From an uncultured Acidobacteriia bacterium (GTDB lineage: Bacteria > Acidobacteriota > Terriglobia > Bryobacterales > Bryobacteraceae), in contig CAIXXM010000065.1 of NCBI GenBank assembly GCA_903923395.1, positions 1-45,468 on the forward strand: a stretch of 45,468 nt of DNA, given 5' to 3'. The notes under the pieces are model-generated. The model made no database searches. It was not told the origin of the DNA and saw nothing but the letters and a program-made list of their open reading frames with translations. The number at the start of each line of letters is the position of its first letter. Position 1 is the stretch's first letter. Below, in pieces: positions 1 through 8,067 of the stretch. The position numbers and the translations under genes are program-made.

Positions 1-488
1 ACCGGAGGCAGTATGGATTCCAGGCCCTTGCCGCACAGCCGACCAACCTGTATGGCCCCGGCGATAACTTCGACCCGCAAAACTCCCACGTGCTGCCTGG
101 GTTGATCCGCCGGTTTTATGAAGCAAAACGCGACGGCACGCCAGCCGTGACCATTTGGGGAACCGGCAGTCCGCGCCGTGAATTCCTACACGTGGATGAC
201 CTCGCTTCCGCCTGTGTCTTTCTCATGCAGCATTACGATGACGAGTTACCAATCAATGTGGGGACCGGGGAAGATATCGCCATCGCAGATGTGGCGAGGA
301 TGATCCAGGAGGCGACGGGTTACCAAGGCCAAATCGAATTCGATACTTCGAAGCCCGACGGCACACCGCGCAAGTTACTGGATGTTAGCCGACTCACCGC
401 ATTAGGCTGGCAGGCACGCATTGCCCTACCCGATGGAATCCGGCAGACCGTGGAGTGGTACGCAGGCACGCGGGCTGCAGAGAAGTAA
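1..488 (+). CDS. fcl: GDP-L-fucose synthase, C-terminal part (5' end outside window)
   Basis: The reading frame is already open at base 3 and ends with TAA at 486-488, so only about the last 160 residues are present. They match the C-terminal half of the short-chain dehydrogenase/epimerase enzyme that converts GDP-4-keto-6-deoxymannose to GDP-L-fucose with NADPH. Visible family signatures are PTNLYGPGDNF near the start, the segment WGTGSPRREFLHVDDLA, INVGTGEDI, and KPDGTPRKLLDVSRL near the end. The catalytic Tyr-x3-Lys lies upstream of the window. GDP-fucose feeds surface polysaccharide synthesis, so a glycan locus may lie further left. The next gene is 66 bases downstream on the same strand but belongs to a different functional group. 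The call is based on strong recall of the family. Confidence 0.9.
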   Translation, partial: RRQYGFQALAAQPTNLYGPGDNFDPQNSHVLPGLIRRFYEAKRDGTPAVTIWGTGSPRREFLHVDDLASACVFLMQHYDDELPINVGTGEDIAIADVARMIQEATGYQGQIEFDTSKPDGTPRKLLDVSRLTALGWQARIALPDGIRQTVEWYAGTRAAEK

Positions 489-554
489 GAGTGCATCCCA
501 TCGGAGCAAATCTGGTAAGATCATGAGTCTCTAAGGGGTGAAGCTCAACTTTGT

Positions 555-1118
555 ATGGATGGTGACGTAACACTTCTGCTCAATCGTTGGTCGGCGGGAG
601 ACCCGGCGGCACTCGATCCCATCATTGCGCGTCTCTATCCCGACTTGAAGAAACTTGCGGAACATCGTATGTACCGCGAGCGTTCCGATCATACGCTGCA
701 GGCCACCGCGCTCGTCAGCGAATTCTTCCTCACCATCGCCCAGAACCAGGGCATGCTCTGGAATGGCCGGCAACATTTTCTCGCCGTTGCAGGACGAGTC
801 ATGCGCCGCATGCTGGTAGATTATTCCCGCTGGCATAACGCCGCCAAAAGGGGAGGCTCGCAGCTCCTGATGACGATCGACGGCATGGAATTTCCAGACC
901 GCTGCACAGGCGTTGACATGATCGAGGTGGACCGCGCCCTGGATCTTCTCGCCAAACGGGATGAACGCGCCGCCAAAGTCGTGGATATGTACTGTTTCAG
1001 CGGCCTCACCCACCGCGAAATCTCATCCGTAATTGGCGTGGACGAACGGACAGTGCGGCGCGACTGGCGATTCGCCCGCGCCTGGCTGGCCACACAACTT
1101 TCCGCGAAAGCCTCCTGA
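555..1118 (+). CDS. ECF-type RNA polymerase sigma factor (acidobacterial Sig-70_X6-like group)
   Basis: This 187-residue protein has the two-domain layout of extracytoplasmic-function sigma factors. A sigma-2 region lies at about residues 5-95 (LLNRWSAGDPAALDPI at the start, then HTLQATALVSEFFL and FLAVAGRVMRRMLVDYSR). A sigma-4 helix-turn-helix lies at about 130-185 (LTHREISSVIGVDERTVRRDW). The subgroup with the VMRRMLVDYSR motif is widespread in Acidobacteria and Planctomycetes. Its members often sit beside a protein kinase, as here: the stop codon is followed without any spacer by the kinase ATG. No anti-sigma factor is visible, so control through phosphorylation by the partner kinase is a reasonable inference. 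A GGGGTG purine run about 20 bases upstream is a poor ribosome-binding site, so the start is only moderately certain. Confidence 0.92.
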   Translation: MDGDVTLLLNRWSAGDPAALDPIIARLYPDLKKLAEHRMYRERSDHTLQATALVSEFFLTIAQNQGMLWNGRQHFLAVAGRVMRRMLVDYSRWHNAAKRGGSQLLMTIDGMEFPDRCTGVDMIEVDRALDLLAKRDERAAKVVDMYCFSGLTHREISSVIGVDERTVRRDWRFARAWLATQLSAKAS

Positions 1119-3737
1119 ATGAAGACTGCGGACTGGAAAAAAGTCAGAGCTGTCTTCGAAGCCGCGCTGAGCGCCGCAGAACAGGACCGCCCCGGTCTCG
1201 TCAATCAACTGGCAGGCAGTGATTCCACCCTGCGCGGTGCCGTCCTCGAACTGCTCGCAAATCATCAGGATGAATCCGGCCCGGACGCCGACCGTCCCGC
1301 GCCTTCCAGAGTTTTCCAGGATGGAGAGTTAGTTGCCAGCCGCTTCGAAGTGATCCGTTTTATTGACCGCGGCGGCATGGGCGAAGTCTATGAAGTGTGG
1401 GACAGGAGACTGAGGCTCCGCTGCGCACTGAAAACCGTGCGGCCCGAACTCACAGGAACTCCCGCCAGCCTGGAACGCTGCGAGCGCGAAATCCGTGTCG
1501 CCAGAAACGTGTCCCATGAAAACTTGTGCCGCGTGTTTGAATTCATTGAGCACACGCCCCAGGAACCGGAAGCACGGGTCGTCCCCTGCCTCACCATGGA
1601 ATTTGTGGACGGCATCAGTCTGGCGGCACGGCTGCAGCGTGATGGTCCGTTCCCCTGGCAGGAGGCTCTTCCGCTCATCCGTCAGATGGCCTCGGGACTC
1701 GCTGTTCTGCATGCCGAGGGCATCGTCCACAGGGATCTGAAGCCCTCCAACATCATGGTCACGCGGCGCCGCAGCGGCGAAGACCGGGCCGTACTGATGG
1801 ACTTCGGTCTGGCCAAAGACCTCTCTTCAGATTCGTTTGAGTCCACCGGCATCTCCAACGCTGGAGCGCCTTATTTCATGGCTCCCGAGTTACTCAGGAA
1901 TACTACCCCTGGAGTGCCTGCCGATATCTACGCCTTTGGTCTGGTGATCGATGAGATGGTGACTTCGCGCAGGGCCTTCGAAGGCGGCTCTGTGCAGGCC
2001 ATTTGTTACGCCAAGCTATTTGAAAGCCCAATCCCGCCAGCACAGCGTGCCGCCCATCTACCGGACAGTTGGAACAACACCATCCTCCGCTGCCTCGACT
2101 CCGATCCGGCGAAGCGCTTTCCGCAGGCGCAGGATGTGATTGCCGCTCTGTCCGCTGCCCCCGAGAGTCCCCCGAAGCGGAGGAAGCTTTGGATTCCGGC
2201 GCTGCTGACCGCACTGATCCTGCTCCCCTGTATCCTCCTGGCGCTGCTCGCGCTGCGCCCCACGGCAGCCTCGATCAGCGTTTTCGAAATCGAGAATCAG
2301 ACCGGAGAACGGAATCTCGAATACCTCTGCACTGGGTTGACAAACGAACTGATCCGGCGTTTGGCAAGCCTTCGCGAAACGAAAGTCATCCCCATGCGGG
2401 CCAGCCGTTCGAAAACCATCGGAACGGATCCTGGCAGATTCTCGCTCGGCGGCAGTTTGCAGCAACATGCCGGCCAGTTGCAGCTTGCCGTGTCCGTGCT
2501 GGACAACCGCACAGGCAGTCTGCTGTGGTCTGGCAACTTTGACCGGGGGAGCATCAATGAACCGGTGGAAACGCAATCGGAAATAGCGTCCAGCACGGTC
2601 ATCGCTCTCCAGCAAAACGTGATCTTTGGCAGCGCAGGGAGAGCCACCGGCGCGGGTGTTGTGGCGCGGGCTTTGATCCGCCTGCGGTCTCTACTGCAGT
2701 TGCCTGGCGGTGCGGCCATCACAGCCCCGCCGACGACCAGCAATCTCGCTCTCGACAAATACATGCGTGCCCGCGAATTGATTGTTCAGGATCCCCCGGA
2801 AGCGATTCAGTCAGGCATCAACCTGCTCAACGCAGCCATTGCGGAAGATCCCGGTTTCGCGCTCGCGTATGCTGCCCTTGCCCAGGCCAATATCAATTTC
2901 ACCGGCTACGCCTACAACCAGACCCAACGCCGGATCGCTCTGGCGCGACAATATGCTGACCGCGCGGTTTCCATCGACCCGAATCTACCGGAAGCACATG
3001 AGGCACTCGGCATGGTGCTCGAACGGGAATGGGCCTGGAACCAAGCACGGGAACAGTACGCGCTGGCCCTGGGCCTGAAGCCCTCTCTCGCCAGTTCCAG
3101 ACGCAGACTGGGCCGGTTGTTGATTGAAACCGGTCACATTGAGGAAGGCGTATCCGAAGTCAGGCGCTCCGCACAGGATGACCCTTATGACCCTTCCGGG
3201 CCGAACTATCTTGGGCTCACCCTGTTTCTTGCAGGCAAATATCAGGAAGCGCTGCAGGTACTTGAGAAAGCTGCGCAACGGCAGGAGAACCTCGGCGGCA
3301 TGCACAATCTGGCAGACGTTCACGCCGAATTAGCGATACTCTCCACCGGTGCCGAACGGGACTATCATTTGCACACGGCCTTCGGGCTTGCGGACCGCGT
3401 TACCGCACTCGAAACGCAGATCCGGACCGACCCGCGCATCCGCACGCCATGGGGCGACAAGATGCATGCCCACTTCTATTCCATTCAGGGGAACCTCGCC
3501 GCGGCTGCACCCTATCTGGAGCGGATGCTGACAGACATGAAAGAACATCTAACCTCGCCCGCCAATGTCGCCATGGTCCTAACTGCCCAGGGCAGGAACC
3601 GGGAGGCACTCGACTTATTGGAACAATGCCTCGAGCAGCGTGATCCCTACCTGCCACTTACCCCTTCCATGCCATTCTTTGTAACTTTGCGCAAGGAAGC
3701 CCGCTTTCAGAGCCTGATCAAGAGCGTGGGAATGTAA
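1119..3737 (+). CDS. Membrane-anchored Ser/Thr protein kinase with extracellular TPR domain
   Basis: This 872-residue protein contains a complete Hanks-type kinase. The glycine loop is GGMGEV (85-90), the ATP-binding lysine is K105, the catalytic loop is HRDLKPSN (204-211), the metal-binding motif is DFG (228-230) and APE is at 255-257. All catalytic residues are present. A basic stretch, PPKRRK, precedes one membrane helix at about 357-380. The outer part begins with a domain beginning ISVFEIENQTGERNLEYL, of the kind seen in TolB- and adenylate-cyclase-associated proteins, followed by TPR-like helical repeats from about 550 to 860. An N-terminal helical region of about 70 residues precedes the kinase. 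The ATG follows the sigma-factor TGA directly, so the two genes are almost certainly co-translated and form a signalling pair. The signal sensed outside the membrane is unknown. Confidence 0.93.
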   Translation: MKTADWKKVRAVFEAALSAAEQDRPGLVNQLAGSDSTLRGAVLELLANHQDESGPDADRPAPSRVFQDGELVASRFEVIRFIDRGGMGEVYEVWDRRLRLRCALKTVRPELTGTPASLERCEREIRVARNVSHENLCRVFEFIEHTPQEPEARVVPCLTMEFVDGISLAARLQRDGPFPWQEALPLIRQMASGLAVLHAEGIVHRDLKPSNIMVTRRRSGEDRAVLMDFGLAKDLSSDSFESTGISNAGAPYFMAPELLRNTTPGVPADIYAFGLVIDEMVTSRRAFEGGSVQAICYAKLFESPIPPAQRAAHLPDSWNNTILRCLDSDPAKRFPQAQDVIAALSAAPESPPKRRKLWIPALLTALILLPCILLALLALRPTAASISVFEIENQTGERNLEYLCTGLTNELIRRLASLRETKVIPMRASRSKTIGTDPGRFSLGGSLQQHAGQLQLAVSVLDNRTGSLLWSGNFDRGSINEPVETQSEIASSTVIALQQNVIFGSAGRATGAGVVARALIRLRSLLQLPGGAAITAPPTTSNLALDKYMRARELIVQDPPEAIQSGINLLNAAIAEDPGFALAYAALAQANINFTGYAYNQTQRRIALARQYADRAVSIDPNLPEAHEALGMVLEREWAWNQAREQYALALGLKPSLASSRRRLGRLLIETGHIEEGVSEVRRSAQDDPYDPSGPNYLGLTLFLAGKYQEALQVLEKAAQRQENLGGMHNLADVHAELAILSTGAERDYHLHTAFGLADRVTALETQIRTDPRIRTPWGDKMHAHFYSIQGNLAAAAPYLERMLTDMKEHLTSPANVAMVLTAQGRNREALDLLEQCLEQRDPYLPLTPSMPFFVTLRKEARFQSLIKSVGM

Positions 3738-3784
3738 GAAAGGGTACGCTAACAGAAAACAAAATCGAAAGTGAGAAACCGGAA

Positions 3785-4720
3785 ATGACTCTGCCTCCCT
3801 ACGGCAAAATGACCGAGACCCATATGTTCGCTATGCGGGAATGTGCCTTCGTGCCTTCTGCCTGGCGTGGTCCGGAAGGCTCCCCGAAATCCGCGGATCA
3901 ACAGTACCAAGAGTTTCTTCAGCAAACTCTTGAGGTCATCAAAGAAAACCTCTGGCCGGAACACACTTCTTCCGGCTGGCAAGGTGCCAGTGCCCGGCAT
4001 ATGGTGGAACTCACCAGAACAGACCTGGACCTCATGCTCACCATCCAAAGTGACCGGCTCCTGGATCAATCCATTTATCCGTCTGATCCGAATGTAAGCA
4101 AAACCCACCGCGAGTTATTCCTCCGCGAAGATACCGGCTCAGAATCCTTCGGTGCGCACTATGGCGATTACGACCCCGGCGCTTTGTTTGCTCTGACAGA
4201 TCGAATGTCGAAACTGGGAGATGTGGGGCTCGCAAGAACCGTGGCAAACGGCCCGCTCACTCTCAAGTTGAAGCTGCAGCGGCCCCGCGCCTATCAAACA
4301 GCCATGATCTTCGGCCTCACGGATTTCATTTACCTTGAGGCAGATACAGCCTGTACGCCTTCCATTTTCAGCGGCCATTGTTTGCAGGGTGCCTTGTGCC
4401 TGGGCTCAATTCTGGAACAACTGCTCAACTCCGGGACGCCGGTCACGGATCGAATGCTGCAATACACCGCGGATATTGGCGACAGGCGCGTCATGGCAGG
4501 TGCCCACTATCCCTCCGACAACCTCGCCTCCTGGCTGATGGTTTTCCTGAGCGCACCGTTCGTCTTCCGCAATAAGAACGTCCGGCCACTGCTCTGGAAA
4601 GCCCTGCAGGAGCACAGCACCGTTTACAAGCGCATCGTGGATTCCGGCAACTCCATTTATTCCCCCGCTTTGCAGGCAGTGCACGACGCCTATTCCGGGT
4701 CGCTTGCGATTTGCCTGTAA
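3785..4720 (+). CDS. PAP2-superfamily / vanadium haloperoxidase-like protein
   Basis: This 311-residue protein carries the three phosphate- or vanadate-binding motifs of the PAP2/vanadium haloperoxidase fold: KLKLQRPRAYQ (161-171), SGH (196-198) and RVMAGAHYPSD (235-245), with R235, H241 and D245 spaced as R-x5-H-x3-D. Phosphatases and haloperoxidases share this site, so the reaction cannot be assigned from sequence alone. The length and the region around 60-150 resemble the soluble bacterial haloperoxidase-like group more than membrane lipid phosphatases, because no clear membrane helices are present. No export signal is obvious. It lies 47 bases after the kinase gene on the same strand and could be co-transcribed. 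A palindromic hairpin follows the stop codon. Confidence 0.75.
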   Translation: MTLPPYGKMTETHMFAMRECAFVPSAWRGPEGSPKSADQQYQEFLQQTLEVIKENLWPEHTSSGWQGASARHMVELTRTDLDLMLTIQSDRLLDQSIYPSDPNVSKTHRELFLREDTGSESFGAHYGDYDPGALFALTDRMSKLGDVGLARTVANGPLTLKLKLQRPRAYQTAMIFGLTDFIYLEADTACTPSIFSGHCLQGALCLGSILEQLLNSGTPVTDRMLQYTADIGDRRVMAGAHYPSDNLASWLMVFLSAPFVFRNKNVRPLLWKALQEHSTVYKRIVDSGNSIYSPALQAVHDAYSGSLAICL

Positions 4721-4728
4721 CTTCCGCC

Positions 4729-4775
4729 TAAGTATTCGCCGGCAAAACGGACCTCGGGGCGGCGGCGAATGCTTA
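4729..4775. terminator. Hairpin between convergent genes, likely bidirectional terminator
   Basis: Bases 4729-4741 (TAAGTATTCGCCG) pair with 4763-4775 (CGGCGAATGCTTA) over 13 positions with one T-G wobble and a 21-base loop. The hairpin fills the gap between the stop codons of the PAP2-like gene (+) and the ketosynthase gene (-). There is no clear T tract on either side, so it is either a factor-dependent or a weak intrinsic terminator. Confidence 0.6.
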
Positions 4776-4787
4776 GTAGTGCGTTAC

Positions 4788-6035
4788 TTACAACTTCCGC
4801 AACACCAGCGCCGAATTCTTGCTCCCGAACGCAATGCAATTCGCCAGCGCATACTCGGCTGAAAAAGGCCGCGCGGCATTCGCCACATAATCCAGATCGC
4901 ACTCCGGGTCTGGATTCTCCAGATTGACCGTCGGCGGCATTACGCCATCCCGCAGGGCCAGTAATGTCGCCGCAACCCCGGCAGCGCCGCAGGCACCCTG
5001 CGGATGTCCAATCAAACTCTTCAGCGATGACCCAGGCACCTTATACGCCATGTCGCCGAACGCCAGTTTCATTGCCCGCGTTTCAATGCGGTCGTTCAGC
5101 TCCGTCGCCGTGCCGTGATAACTGATGTAACCAACCTGCTCCGGCCCAATCCCGGCCTCATCGAGCGCCATCTTCATCGTCCGCGCTGGTTCTTCGCCAC
5201 ACTCTTCCAACCGCACGCGGTGAAAGGCCTCGCAGGTGGAACCATAACCGGCAATCTCGCCATAGACATACGCGCCGCGCGCCTGCGCATGCTCCAGATC
5301 CTCCAAGATGAAGAACCACGCACCTTCCGCTACAACAAAACCACTGCGGTCCTTCGAAAATGGCCTCGACCCGCGCTCCGGTTCTTTGTTCCAGTTCGTG
5401 GTCATAATCCGCATCACCATAAAGCCGCGCAGAATCAACGGCGCAATTGGCGCATCCACGCCACCCACCAGCATCCAGGGCAGCCGGCCCGATTGAATCT
5501 GCTGGTAGGCGTGTCCAATCGCATCAGTCGATGAGGTGCAACCCGTCGAAACAATGTGGCTCAAACCCCGGAAACCGAAGCGCATGGAAATTTCACTCGC
5601 CAGCGTTCCAATGGTGGAAGTCGGGACAGTGTAGACGCTGCACTGCTTCTCATGCCCGGTGTAAAAGAGTCTGTACTGCTCTTCCGTGAAGTCCTGCGAG
5701 CCGCCGCCGGAGCCGACGATCACACCAACCTGCCGCAGTTCATCTTTCGACATCCTCGCAGGCTCCATCCCGGCATCCGCGACTGCCTCCCGTGCGGCAC
5801 AAACACCCAGCGGCACGCAGCGCGAAATATGCTGACGGTCTTTGGCATCCACATAGGCCAGTTCGTCGAAGCCCTTGACCTCGCCCGCGATCTGGACCTG
5901 CATCCCCGCAGGATCAAAGCGTGTAATCCGCCCGACCCCGCTCACCGCACTCTTGGTTGCGGACCAAAACTGCTCCCGGCCGATTCCGTTTGGACTGACG
6001 GCCCCAATCCCCGTGACAACGACTCGACGTCTCAT
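4788..6035 (-). CDS. Beta-ketoacyl synthase, FabF family with type II PKS-like active site
   Basis: Starting at the ATG at 6035 (MRRRVVVTGIGAVSPNG) gives 415 residues, the normal FabF length; the frame stays open further upstream but that extension has no family similarity. The thiolase-fold catalytic triad is complete: C166 in STGCTSSTDAIGHA, H307 in SYHGTATELND and H344 in SLIGHPQGACGAAG. The Cys context (GCTSSTDAIGHA) is closer to ketosynthase-alpha of type II polyketide systems (GCTSGLDS-type) than to housekeeping FabF (ACSSG-type). It would catalyse decarboxylative Claisen condensation of an acyl or polyketide chain with malonyl-ACP. No chain-length factor, ACP or ketoreductase lies beside it, so it is a lone synthase and its product is unknown. 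It is divergent from the membrane protein at 6087. Confidence 0.88.
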   Translation of the reverse strand: MRRRVVVTGIGAVSPNGIGREQFWSATKSAVSGVGRITRFDPAGMQVQIAGEVKGFDELAYVDAKDRQHISRCVPLGVCAAREAVADAGMEPARMSKDELRQVGVIVGSGGGSQDFTEEQYRLFYTGHEKQCSVYTVPTSTIGTLASEISMRFGFRGLSHIVSTGCTSSTDAIGHAYQQIQSGRLPWMLVGGVDAPIAPLILRGFMVMRIMTTNWNKEPERGSRPFSKDRSGFVVAEGAWFFILEDLEHAQARGAYVYGEIAGYGSTCEAFHRVRLEECGEEPARTMKMALDEAGIGPEQVGYISYHGTATELNDRIETRAMKLAFGDMAYKVPGSSLKSLIGHPQGACGAAGVAATLLALRDGVMPPTVNLENPDPECDLDYVANAARPFSAEYALANCIAFGSKNSALVLRKL

Positions 6036-6086
6036 GCGGATTCGCGTGTTTTGCGTTTGCCTCACCGTAAGTATAGGCTGAGGGTA

Positions 6087-6638
6087 ATGGCGTCTGACGC
6101 AAACGCGAGGGGAAGAGCAAAACTCCGGCACATCTTGTCTGGTTTGGAGGCGGGGATCACGGGAGCGATCTTCATGTACCTCCTGTCGCTTGCAGGGGGC
6201 TTTCTGGCACGCCACACCGCATGGTCACTGGCCAACCTCTTCGCCACAACCTTCTACGGAGAATCCGCCTATTCCGGCACCCTGACCGCAAAAACGTGGC
6301 CCGGACTGGCTCTCTTCTTCGTCATCTACGGTGCACTCGGCATGGTCTGGGGCTGGATCGCCAGAGAAGGCAGCGATGCTTTGTTGCCAGTGAAATCCAT
6401 GCTGCCATTGTGGGGCGGGCTGTTCGGAATCCTTTGCTTCTACTTCTTCTTCAGCTTCGCGTGGAACCGGATTAATCCGTTGATCCCGCTCTATGCGCAA
6501 ATCTCGAACCTGCGCGCCGGACACTTGCTGTGGGGCGTCTGCCTCTCTCGGTCCGCCGTTTACGCGAAGCGCATCGCCGGAGTGAATGCGGACCCCGCCG
6601 GCGACCCCGAAGTCAAAAGCGGCGAAGTGATCGTGTAA
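6087..6638 (+). CDS. Predicted polytopic membrane protein, unknown function
   Basis: ATG at 6087 follows a purine-rich GAGGG closely and gives 183 residues; the frame is open much further upstream but there overlaps the ketosynthase gene antisense. Four hydrophobic segments are visible: about 19-38 (AGITGAIFMYLLSLAGG), 70-92 (WPGLALFFVIYGALGMVWGW), 107-127 (LPLWGGLFGILCFYFFFSF) and a weaker one near 143-158. The C-terminus is hydrophilic. I do not recognise a family. It is transcribed divergently from the ketosynthase across a 51-base gap that must hold both promoters. Its last 79 bases overlap the end of the convergent minus-strand gene at 6560. Confidence 0.65.
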   Translation: MASDANARGRAKLRHILSGLEAGITGAIFMYLLSLAGGFLARHTAWSLANLFATTFYGESAYSGTLTAKTWPGLALFFVIYGALGMVWGWIAREGSDALLPVKSMLPLWGGLFGILCFYFFFSFAWNRINPLIPLYAQISNLRAGHLLWGVCLSRSAVYAKRIAGVNADPAGDPEVKSGEVIV

Positions 6639-6946
6639 AGCGGAGAATCCCGCAGCAACTCACCCCAACCACGCGCCGGACTTTGGTTCTCCAAAAGGCA
6701 CCGGCGCCCCTCTTCCCTGCCTTCCACCCGGACTCCCAGACCCGAACGGCTCACACGGTAAGCCGTTCGGGCACCCATCGCCAGCGCGGTCGAGTCAAGC
6801 GCCGGCGTGTTCTCCATGAGGATGTGCAACCCGCCATCAGGGCGGACCAGTACTGCAAACTCCTCATGGCGATCCCGCCCTGCATCCGAGGCATCGGACG
6901 TCGCAACCTCAAAGATTCGCCGGGCGTTCTCAAGAAATGTATCCAC
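6560..6946 (-). CDS. Small conserved acidobacterial hypothetical protein
   Basis: A GTG at 6946 gives 128 residues. The segment FAVLVRPDGGLHILME followed by ALAMGARTAYRVSRSG and GVRVEGREEGRRCLLE resembles a small protein I associate with many Acidobacteria genomes, with no assigned function. It starts 9 bases after the stop of the alpha/beta hydrolase and is probably in one transcript with it. The C-terminal tail (about residues 103-128), rich in Ser, Pro and Gly, lies antisense to the end of the membrane-protein gene at 6087-6638. The tail may be a drifted extension caused by loss of an earlier stop codon. No signal peptide or membrane helix is present. Confidence 0.6.
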   Translation of the reverse strand: MDTFLENARRIFEVATSDASDAGRDRHEEFAVLVRPDGGLHILMENTPALDSTALAMGARTAYRVSRSGLGVRVEGREEGRRCLLENQSPARGWGELLRDSPLYTITSPLLTSGSPAGSAFTPAMRFA

Positions 6947-6955
6947 GCAAGTGAC

Positions 6956-7606
6956 TTATCGGCCCGCAACGCGATGGTTTGAGGAAAATCCGGCAAGAAA
7001 TTGAACCACCCCGTCGAGCGAAAACTTCCCCCGCCGCAAATCATGCCCCGCGCCTGCCACAAACTCCAGCCGCGCCCCACCGGGAATCACGTGGGTCTCC
7101 CGCTCCAACTCCTCCGGCGTGCCAAACTCATCCTTCGTCCCGCTCACGAATAAAGCAGGCACGTGTACCAGCGGGAAGTGACCCGTCCGCAACTGCTCCG
7201 GTTTCCCCGGCGGATGCAGGGGATAAGACAGCAGCAATAAACCTTCGGCAATCTCCGGCTCCTCACTTGCCAAAATGCTGGCCTGCCGCCCGCCATAGGA
7301 ATGGCCGCCGAGCACCACCGCCCCACCGCACTGCCGCCGCAACTCGCGGGCCAGCGCCGCCAGCCCGCTGCGATCCGCCGCTCCACCAGACGGATGCGGA
7401 GGCCCGGAAGGCCGCTTCTGCCGGAAAGGCAGGTCATACCGGGCCACAAGCACCCCCGCCGCGCAGCAGGCATTCGCCACGGCCTCCAGCAATGGCGTCC
7501 GGCAAGTCGCGCCCGCACCATGCGTCAACACCATCCCCGTGCCGTTCGGCTTCTCCGGGCGGTGCCAAACGACCGTGTTACCGTTTCCCCATGAACCTGA
7601 ATCCAT
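6956..7606 (-). CDS. Alpha/beta hydrolase of the COG3571 / dienelactone hydrolase-like group
   Basis: This 216-residue protein has a compact alpha/beta hydrolase fold without a large cap domain. The oxyanion region is LTHGAG at about 27-32, the nucleophile elbow is GGHSYGGRQ at about 99-107, the acid is the Asp in SGTKDEFG at about 156-163, and the catalytic His is in GAGHDL at about 187-192. The triad is therefore complete. Proteins of this size and motif pattern are predicted esterases or hydrolases of unknown substrate. The start at 7606 overlaps the start of the divergent dinB gene by 16 bases; no shorter ATG or GTG start preserves the first strand. Confidence 0.8.
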   Translation of the reverse strand: MDSGSWGNGNTVVWHRPEKPNGTGMVLTHGAGATCRTPLLEAVANACCAAGVLVARYDLPFRQKRPSGPPHPSGGAADRSGLAALARELRRQCGGAVVLGGHSYGGRQASILASEEPEIAEGLLLLSYPLHPPGKPEQLRTGHFPLVHVPALFVSGTKDEFGTPEELERETHVIPGGARLEFVAGAGHDLRRGKFSLDGVVQFLAGFSSNHRVAGR

Positions 7607-8067
7607 ATGAGTCCTGTCTTGGAGATCGTAACGCCCTCGAAGTGATCGCCGATACTCCCCGTCTCATCCATGATTTTGCCGCAGTTTTGGGAACCGCCGG
7701 TCTCGAACGTCCCCTCGCCCCCGGTAAATGGACCGGACGCGAAGTTATTATCCACCTTGCAGACACCGAAATTGCCTTCTCGTTCCGACTCCGGCAGGCT
7801 CTGGCCGAAGATCACCACCTCATCCAGCCCTTCGATCAGGACCGCTGGGCACTCAACTATTCCGCCTATTCCGCACAAGCCGCCGTTGAAACCTTCCTGG
7901 CCCTGCGCCGCTGGAATCTGGCCCTCATCGCCGGCATCACCAAAGAGTCCTTCGAACGCCCGTTGACCCACCCCGAACGCGGCCAGATGAAATTCCAAAT
8001 ACTAATCGATACCATGGCAGGACATGACATCAACCACCTGCGGCAGTTGGAAATGCTTGCTGGCTAG
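7591..8067 (+). CDS. DinB-family (YfiT-like) metal-dependent four-helix protein
   Basis: ATG at 7591 gives 158 residues; an open frame continues upstream but encodes only proline-rich antisense sequence. The N-terminus NPYESCLGDRNALEVI, the segment LAPGKWTGREVIIHLADTEIAF and the C-terminal MAGHDINHLRQLE are typical of DinB/YfiT-like proteins. The three metal-ligand histidines are expected to be the ones in VIIHLAD and in GHDINHL. Members act as thiol-dependent transferases or hydrolases in detoxification, but the substrate cannot be read from sequence. The 5' end overlaps the divergent hydrolase gene by 16 bases, and no ribosome-binding site is visible, so translation may be leaderless. Confidence 0.82.
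   Translation: MNLNPYESCLGDRNALEVIADTPRLIHDFAAVLGTAGLERPLAPGKWTGREVIIHLADTEIAFSFRLRQALAEDHHLIQPFDQDRWALNYSAYSAQAAVETFLALRRWNLALIAGITKESFERPLTHPERGQMKFQILIDTMAGHDINHLRQLEMLAG

Noticed and set aside
6979-7590. Upstream extension of the dinB frame (204 codons)
   Set aside because: It is antisense to the alpha/beta hydrolase and is Pro/Arg/Ser-rich. The DinB family similarity begins at the ATG at 7591.
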